Source of the DNA: Nageia nagi
Taxonomy: Eukaryota > Pinophyta
Direction of reading: 5' to 3'
Length of the DNA: 64,000 bases
NCBI GenBank assembly: GCA_050084985.1
Contig: JBITNC010000001.1
Span: 4,960,001-5,024,000, forward strand
The notes under the pieces are model-generated. The model saw only the letters and a list, made by a program, of their open reading frames with translations. It was not told the origin of the DNA and did no database searches. This document shows, one piece after another, positions 57,535 to 64,000 of the stretch. The position numbers and the translations under genes were made by a program. Position 1 is the first letter of the stretch, and each line of letters opens with the position of its first letter.

Positions 57535-57965
57535 AAAAATGCATGCATGTAATTTCTATTTTTTAATAACGCATGCATGTAATATAAAGCTCTCTAAAAA
57601 AATGCATGTATGTATTTTTCTATTTTTTAAAAATGCATGCATGTAATATAAAGCTCACTAAAAAATGCATGCATGTAATATAAAGCTCTCTAAAAAATGC
57701 ATGCATGTGTTTTTCTATTTTTAAAAAATGCATGCATATAATATAAAGCTCTCTAAAAAATGCATGCATGTATTTTTCTATTTTTAAAAAATGCATGCAT
57801 ATAATATAAAGCTCTCTAAAAAAAAGCATGCATGTATTTTTCTATTTTAAAAAAATGCATGCATGTATTTTTCTATTTAAAAAAAATGCATGCATGTATT
57901 TTTTTATTTTTTAAAAAATGCATGCATGTAATATATTAAAAAAAAATGCATACATGTAATTTGCA
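57535..57965. repeat. Minisatellite with ATGCATGCATG core, about 31-bp period
   Basis: The palindromic word ATGCATGCAT occurs about thirteen times, spaced about 30-33 bases. Two linkers, AATATAAAGCTCTCTAAAA and TATTTTTCTATTTTTA, partly alternate, giving a higher-order period of about 62 bases. A repetitive minus-strand ORF (57,829-57,620) is only a by-product. Confidence 0.85.
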
Positions 57966-58421
57966 TGCAATTTTATTTTTACAAACATATTAGTATTGTA
58001 AAAAAAAATTGCAAAACTTTTAACTATCTCTACATTAAGTAGAAACTTGCAAATTTAAGCTATAATAACTTATTATTGCTAAATTTAAGCAAATCTACTT
58101 ACTACACATTAACCAATTTTACTTAAAAAAATTTGCAACTAATAAATTATTGTTAATTAAAGTAATGCATAGCAATAATTTAAAAAATGGAATTAACATG
58201 TTAGTATAACCAAAAATATTATAACAATGTCTACTTTGAACAGATTTTTCTAAATAAAATTTTATAATAAAATAACCACAAATTGGTTAGTAATGAAGCA
58301 AAATTTGATAATGAATAAGGTAGGAGGCAGATTATACGTTCAATTCTTTTTACTTAAATAAAGTAGATGTAGAAAGAAGAAAAAGGACCTTCAAAGATGT
58401 TGAAGAGAAGCCTCCAAGAAT

Positions 58422-58434
58422 TGCTTTGATACCA
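58422..58434 (-). other. Copia-B primer binding site
   Basis: The minus strand reads TGGTATCAAAGCA two bases inside the 5' LTR, complementary to the initiator methionine tRNA end apart from one change from the usual TGGTATCAGAGC. Confidence 0.88.
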
Positions 58435-58436
58435 CT

Positions 58437-58913
58437 TGAAGGAATTAATCCTTTCTGGATTAACTTCTAATCTCCTAAGATCTCAAGAAGGCACTTTCAA
58501 TATCAACACAATAGCACAATAACTAAAACCAATCACACAAATAACATAAGATATAAAGTGGTTCCTCTCTTTGGAAGTACGTCCACTAACTAAAAATTTT
58601 TTATTCTCAAGGACCTCTCTTACAAAATCTCTTTTCTCTTTTTCTTTCACTCTAAACCTATAGCAAAGCTTGCATTACAATTGTGTCACTAGAGAAGTGG
58701 AGGGTTCTTCTCTTTTTATAATAAGAAACCCACTTTATAATTGATACCTTTTCTATTTTTAATCTTTTACCTATTTTTAATCTCATACCCATTTTTAATT
58801 CTTCTCCTATTTTTATTCCCTTAATACTTTAAGGTATCTAATGATACTTTAATTGTTAAATGAATTTACATTAAGGAAAAATATTACACAATATTACATT
58901 ACAAATTCTAACA
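58437..58913 (-). repeat. Copia-B 5' LTR
   Basis: 477 bp, TGAAGG...AATTCTAACA. It matches the copy at 52,654 with many substitutions and small indels, clearly older than Copia-A. Confidence 0.87.
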
Positions 58914-58989
58914 CTTCCATGGTGCTTAGTATAAGTGGATTCCATTTCTTTAGATGTGAAAAATGTTCCTATTGAGATTATTGATGATG

Positions 58990-59125
58990 CAAGTTGCAAG
59001 AAGTATATACTGGGGATATTTTTGATAGAGTTTATACATACATCAAAGATTCCTCAAAATCAAATTTCTACTCTAGTTATGGTCATGGTTGTCATGATAA
59101 ATAGGTAAGCAAAATATATAATTCT
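58990..59125 (+). pseudogene. Decayed PPR fragment
   Basis: At about 59,025-59,115 the plus strand matches the intact PPR gene at 45,725-45,815: GTTTATACATACATCAAAGA, then a TCAAATTTCTACTCTAGTTATGGTCATGG segment and GTAAGCAAAATAT. It lies between the two Copia elements. The flanking 59,130-59,600 shows nothing recognisable. Confidence 0.6.
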
Positions 59126-59604
59126 AGGAGTTATTCTCCTAGAGGCATTCCATAGCATATTAAAGGTGTCCATTGGCATATTTCAAGGTCAAATTGCATA
59201 ATTATAGTCTAGGAGGGTAGATGTCCCATGTGTGGAAAATGTTTATCAACATTTGAAGATTCATTTGGCATATTGTGTCACCAACAGCCTTATGCCTCAC
59301 TTTTGCATGCATTTATAGCATATTTAGGTGTTAAAAAGGGTTTCTAAGATCATAATTATTCATGTATTTTTGTTTTGGCATCACTACAATAGATTTATGA
59401 GCTATTTTCATGCAATTTTTGGTGTCCAATCCATGGAAAAATATGTGAATGAGATCTCTAAACTCTTGAACAACATGAATGACTCTTTCCATGTTCCTCT
59501 TAAGGTGAATCAATACACATGCAATAATGTTTTTGTTGGCTATGCAAACTACCTGGAATAAACTTTGAACTTACACCCACCAGCTTATGGATTGACCATG
59601 GTAG

Positions 59605-60102
59605 TGTTGGAATGTATAATGCATTATTGTAAAGATTTGTATTAAATATTCTATGTAAGTTCACTAATACTTAAGGGTATAATTTGATACCTTAAGTATT
59701 TAAGTAAATATGATAATATAACTTGTCTTACACTCCATGTCATAAGCATTGCCCTTGGGTAAAAGGATGTGCATGTCATGCTTTTGTACATTGGATAAAA
59801 AGATGATCCAAAGAGGGATTTTGACCTATAAATAGAAGGTTTCCTTTTTGTGATCACACATCAAATGTGGAGTAAAGTTATTCTATAGGATAGTGGTTAG
59901 GAGAAAAGAATAAGAGGATTGTAAGAGTTCATATTTATTAAGAAGAAAGATCTAGTTAGTGGATGTACTTCTAGTTGGACGAACCACTTACATCTTATGT
60001 TATCTTTGTGAGATTGCTTTGTGTGATAGTTAGATGTGAAATGATAGCTTTCATGTGATCTTAGTTGCTTAAGAATTATCTTGTTAGTGTTAGTTCTTTT
60101 AA
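59605..60102 (+). repeat. Copia-C 5' LTR
   Basis: Begins TGTTGG and ends just before the primer site; terminal CA seems changed to AA. It shares the segment AATACTTAA.GTAT.A..TGATACCTTAA and the AGTGGATGTACTTCTAG..GACGAACCACTT segment with the Copia-B LTR. A TATAAATAG box lies at about 59,825-59,835. Confidence 0.78.
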
Positions 60103-60104
60103 TT

Positions 60105-60118
60105 TGGTATTAGAGCCA
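60105..60118 (+). other. Copia-C primer binding site
   Basis: TGGTATTAGAGCCA on the plus strand directly after the LTR; initiator methionine tRNA type with one transition. Confidence 0.85.
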
Positions 60119-61369
60119 GATTGGAGGCTCTTCACATCCTTGGTGTTGAAGATCTTCATCTTTAACTTGGAGGTCCTCATTCTTTATCTTTCACTCCATT
60201 GTGAGGTAAAAGTGATTCAAAGGTATAATCTTCCTCTTCTCTTTATCTTGGATTACTAAATGATACTAAAATTTCTAATATTATTTGTCTCTACTTAATA
60301 TACTAATATATTATTGTTACAATTTATTACATACTAATGCTTAGTATGAAATTCTTAGTGAAAATTACTTATATTATAGCAATAATATATTTCTTTGAGT
60401 ATTTATTAAAATGGATGATAAAATAACATTTTTTCACATTAAATACTTATGTAACATATTTAAAACTTTGCAATTCCTTTGCTCTAACTTTTTGCAAATA
60501 CTATAAGATTTTTTTTTTTTCATAGTATAAGTAAATATTAGAATAAAAGAGGTTGCATTTTTGTTCTTAATATACATATGTTTGAATATATTAAAAAAAA
60601 AGGGAAAAAGGGGGGTAACTCAAGGGTAGTCAGTAGCATTCATGGCCCACATATTTCTGTTATTTTCGATGGCTAACCCAACCATGAAACTCTACGGCCC
60701 TTGCCTCCTTCAACCTTGCTCCTTCTTCCACCATGCATGCAACTAAAACTCTGCTCCCTCTGTAGCTCCCTCATCTGCATCACACTTTGCATGCAATAGG
60801 CATGGTCAAGCTTTGAGCACTTTGAACAATGTCCATCAAAAGAGCTAATCAAAGGTTCCTAGGCATTCCTTTCCTCTTGTGCAATGCTCCTCACATTATT
60901 TCCCTTCACAATGCTCCTCGTGTTGTTTCTCAATCATGCATTGTTTAAATTGGGCCCTCCACCCTTCTATGGCCTTTGTATCCCTCCACCCTTTTTCCCT
61001 TATACCTCTAGTACCTCTTGTCACCAACACTCTCGCCTGCTCCACCCTTATCTTCTTACGGTTGCTCTAGATAGAGTGATGTTGATGTCATTTTTGTGGG
61101 TAAATGACGAAATTGTACTACTTTAAAAATGTGAGTAGCACTATCTTCTTACTTGTTTCCTAGTATTGTGCTCCACCCCTAGCTCCTTTTGGCTATTTAG
61201 CCCCAAGCTTGTTGTTGTTGCTCTGCCCCTAGCTTCTCATGGTTGCTCCATGGCTATCTTTTTTGCCTTGGGCTCCATCTGAGGTCCCTCCTTGCATAGT
61301 TGTTCTCTCTATTTTTTAGGACCATTCAAAGGTGGGACAACTAAAAGAATGTGGGAATGTGGTAAGGTC

Positions 61370-62402
61370 TTATTATCATGGTTGCAATGCGAGAATAGCC
61401 ACTCCGGGGCTGCAGTCAATTGGACACCATTCCCTTGCGAAGGCACACTCCTTTGCATGCCTCCCTCTCCTTCTGCTCATGCTTATGCAACCCTTCGTGT
61501 GCACTTCCTGTTGTAAAAAAAAAAAGGGGACCCTTGTGGCCCTCTTAGCTCTGTCAAAAGGGCCCTCACATTTTTTTTTCTCTCAATCAATACCTGCATA
61601 ATTTTTTATTGCATAGTCCCTTGTTTTAATCATTTATTTCAAACCCTTCATTTATCTCTTCTAGGTTGCTTGCACGCTTTCCTTTTTTTTTACCATCTTA
61701 GGGGACTCTCATTCAATGATGTAGTTGGTACATTCTATTTTTGGTGCATTTTTTTGTTGTTATTTCTTGCAAGGCATGTTTTATTTAATACCCCCTCCAT
61801 AAGCATTAATTTCTTAAAAACCTATACTCCAACTTTATAGCATTGTAATGATATTGCTCTAGAGTGAGTAAATGGAAAAATAAGCATTATTATCATGGTT
61901 GCAATGTGAGAATAGCCACTCCGGGGCTGCAGTCAATTGGACACCATTCCCTTGCTAAGGCACACTCCTTTGCATGCCTCCCTCTCCTTCTGCTCATGCT
62001 TATGCCACCCTTCGTGTGCACTTCCTGTTGTAAAAAAAAAAGGGGACCCTTGTGGCCCTCTTAGCTCTATCAAAAGGGCCCTCACATTTTTTTTTCTCTC
62101 AATCAATACCTGCATAATTTTTTATTGCATAGTCCCTTGTTTTAATCATTTATTTCAAACCCTTCATTTATCTCTTCTAGGTTGCTTGCACGCTTTCCTT
62201 TTTTTTTACCATCTTAGGGGACTCTCATTCAATGATGTAGTTGGTATATTCTATTTTTGGTGCATTTTTTTGTTGTTTTTTCTTGCAAGGCATGTTTTAT
62301 TTAATACCCCCTCCATAAGCATTAATTTCTTAAAAACCTATACTCCAACTTTATAGCATTGTAATGATATTGCTCTAGAGTGAGTAAATGGAAAAATATG
62401 CA
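61370..62402. repeat. 517-bp tandem duplication, two nearly identical copies
   Basis: TTATTATCATGGTTGCAATG starts at 61,370 and at 61,887. Copies 61,370-61,886 and 61,887-62,402 differ by about seven changes, including the length of an A run (11 against 10) and GCGAGAAT against GTGAGAAT, so they are about 98-99 percent identical. Similar ORFs in both copies are by-products of the duplication. Confidence 0.93.
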
Positions 62403-62639
62403 TTAATAGTTGAGTAAGATATCATCATTACTCTTAAAAGCATCTTTTAAATCATTGAACTCTCTAATGTTAATTTTTTACTTACATGCTTTAAATAAAA
62501 ATATGCCTTATTAAATAATTTAATGTTATTTTAAGGTGGATATTTTTTTCCTTGATATAAAAATTTTGTTTCTTGCACCTATTACATTAAAAGATACTAG
62601 TACAAATCTAGATAATCTAATTTTTGGAGGGCATATTAA

Positions 62640-62900
62640 AATTTTTAAGTAAATAAGGAAAATTTTATATTTTACTTAAATAAGGAAAATTTTATATTTT
62701 ACTTAAAAGTATTTTTTTATGGATGCATAACTAGATCTTTACCTCTTTAAAGCATTCATTCTTTATGCAAAGTTAAAAGATGCATGCTTATGCTTAAATG
62801 ATGCATGTATATTACCTCTCTAAAGCATTCATTCTTTTTGTTAAGTTAATAAATGCATGCTTAGTATTTAATTTTTAAAGTTAATGTTGCATGCTTAGGA
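62640..62900. repeat. Short tandem repeats in Copia-C leader
   Basis: AAATAAGGAAAATTTTATAT plus TTTACTT is repeated directly at about 62,650 and 62,677. Then CTCT.TAAAGCATTCATTCTTT.TG followed by AAGTTAA and ATGCATGCTTA returns at about 62,741 and 62,817. Confidence 0.75.
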
Positions 62901-63859
62901 CTTAATTCCTTAAGTTAAAAAGATGCATGTTGAGTATTTATCCTTTATGCAAAGTTAACTTATGCAAATTTTCAGAATTAATACATGTTTATTCTTAAGT
63001 GTTTATCTTATTTTTGGTAAAGTTAACTTGTGCAAAATTAAGATTGATGTAAAGATGTCTTTTAGGGGTTAGTAAACAAAACCCATTGGACACTTAGATT
63101 TTAAATTTTTGAATGGATGATGTTTTACTTATGCTCTTTTATTTCATATTTTGTACTTTGATTTATTTTTTTATGCAAATAAAAATACAAATATTGATAC
63201 GAGCAACCCCTAAAATAAACACATCTGCATGTATATTCTACAACATGACTTGTTTGGGGAGCCATGAGGTGAGGATAAGCAAAATAGAGCCTTTAAGTTC
63301 AATGATCCAAGTGTTGAAAAATCCATACTTCTCAATTGCCTCTATGTCCTCTATTGATCTAAACATAACTCTATTAGGTGGATAGGTATATGCGTAGTGA
63401 TATCACATATCTACACATCCATTTAGGGATTATCCTGATAACCTAAGAGGATAACTTGAAACCTAATCAAGATTAATAATTTGATCAATCTAATAAACAT
63501 TAAAACCTTAAAAAATAGCTAGTACTTCTCCTCATGAAAGTATATGCTACCTAAGGAGAATTGGTATAGGATTGGTAGGACCTAGGCTCCTCTTGTGTAG
63601 GTATCTAGGTGAAAGCTTAATTTTAGATAAGAAAACAAGCTTTAACAATGTCACTCTACATCTACAGTTCTTGAGATGAGAAATGTATTTGGATACATGG
63701 GTTATTATTTGAATTGTAAAACATTTGCAATTGTGAATCAAATCAAGCATGTCCTTAATGTTTTAAATGTAACATGTATTATTTACTTGGTTAAAAATTA
63801 ACAATTTAATGTTATTTATTGAAACCACATGCTTATTATTTCATATTCTTGTGTAGCGA

Positions 63860-64000
63860 ATGGAAGAATCTTTTTTATCCAAACATATTTTTGATGGTTT
63901 CAATTATGGAATTTAGGAACCACAGATAAGAGCTAAATTGCAAGCAAAGAAGATTTGGTAAATAGTGAATGAAAACCTTGTACCTCTTACAAATGAAAAG
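63860..64000 (+). pseudogene. Copia-C gag, N-terminal part (cut by window end)
   Basis: The ATG at 63,860 opens MEESFLSKHIFDGFNYGI, then a TAG where Copia gag proteins have the conserved Trp of the YxxW motif, then EPQIRAKLQAKKIW. A second stop follows where Trp or Tyr would be expected. This is the start of a Copia gag with stops at Trp codons, so inactive. Confidence 0.7.

Larger units (their letters stand above)
56181..58421 (-). other. Copia-B 5' leader
   Basis: About 2.2 kb between primer site and gag. The part 56,380-56,960 is homologous (inverted) to Copia-C 63,070-63,660. It contains a (TA)n run and the minisatellite listed separately. No intact ORF on the coding strand. Confidence 0.6.
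52654..58913 (-). mobile_element. Copia-B: Copia retrotransposon lacking integrase
   Basis: LTRs at 52,654-53,110 and 58,437-58,913 and a perfect 5-bp target duplication CTTCC (52,649-52,653 and 58,914-58,918). Minus-strand order: 5' LTR, primer site, 2.2-kb leader with minisatellite, gag, protease start, then directly RT and RNase H. The integrase is missing. Many stops and shifts are present. The LTR and leader are homologous to Copia-C, which lies head to head 691 bp to the right. Confidence 0.88.
60119..63859 (+). other. Copia-C leader, unusually long
   Basis: About 3.7 kb. The first 150 bases and the last kilobase match the Copia-B leader. The middle (about 60,600-62,400) is markedly more GC-rich, with C-rich words, and has no counterpart in Copia-B; it includes the 517-bp tandem duplication. 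A 90-codon ORF at 63,113-63,385 has an aligned but broken counterpart in Copia-B, so coding is doubtful. Confidence 0.55.
59605..64000 (+). mobile_element. Copia-C: Copia element of the Copia-B family, runs past the window end
   Basis: Plus-strand 5' LTR (59,605 to about 60,102), primer binding site at 60,105, leader of 3.7 kb, and gag start at 63,860. LTR start (TGTTGGAATGTATAATGC), the bases after the primer site and the leader part 63,070-63,660 match Copia-B in inverted orientation. The 3' half lies outside the window. Confidence 0.8.

Noticed and set aside
57620-57829. Minus-strand ORF with repeating MHAFFRELYIICMHFLKIEK
   Set aside because: Simple translation of the ATGCATGCATG minisatellite.
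59328-59561. 77-codon plus-strand ORF between Copia-B and Copia-C
   Set aside because: No motif recognised and flanked by decayed PPR DNA; not supported as a gene.
61332-62356. Paired ORFs with the same peptide in both copies of the 517-bp duplication
   Set aside because: Similarity is due to the DNA duplication; the peptides are Cys/Leu/Pro-rich without domain features and start at different places.

Overview
The window is AT-rich nuclear DNA of a land plant, most likely a gymnosperm (conifer-like). Reasons: one intronless PLS-DYW pentatricopeptide-repeat (PPR) gene whose E/DYW tail is of the kind common in conifers, very long old nested LTR retrotransposons, and an almost complete lack of other host genes. 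Species cannot be named from sequence alone.

Left part (1-35.8 kb) is a three-level nest of LTR retrotransposons, all coding on the minus strand. The oldest layer is a Ty3/Gypsy element of Tat-like type (Gypsy-2), from at least ~4.8 kb to 35,799. It has an LTR at the right (34,971-35,799), a primer binding site, gag, protease, RT-RNase H-second RNase H, integrase, and an extra ORF beyond integrase. A second Gypsy element (Gypsy-1, 7,321-25,846, LTRs of about 1.7 kb) inserted inside the integrase of Gypsy-2 and split it. A young Copia element (Copia-A, 9,078-14,180, 546-bp LTRs, ATATT target duplication) inserted at the inner end of the left LTR of Gypsy-1. Copia-A is almost intact: one polyprotein frame with only two nonsense codons. 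A decayed plus-strand frame resembling the plant mobile domain lies at 1.6-2.3 kb.

Middle part (35.8-52.6 kb) holds short tandem repeats (155-bp and 179-bp periods), a solo LTR with a CATCC target duplication, a decayed minus-strand host-like gene, a long tract of decayed PPR fragments, and the one near-intact host gene, a DYW-class PPR gene at 45,148-48,097. That gene contains four almost identical 303-bp modules and a single extra T that breaks the frame. A decayed Gypsy gag fragment lies at about 50.6-51.1 kb.

Right part (52.6-64 kb) holds two related Copia elements placed head to head. Copia-B (52,654-58,913, minus, CTTCC target duplication) has lost its integrase. Copia-C (59,605 to beyond the window end, plus) shows its 5' LTR, primer binding site, a 3.7-kb leader with a 517-bp tandem duplication, and the start of gag. 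No tRNA, rRNA, CRISPR array or prokaryotic feature was seen.
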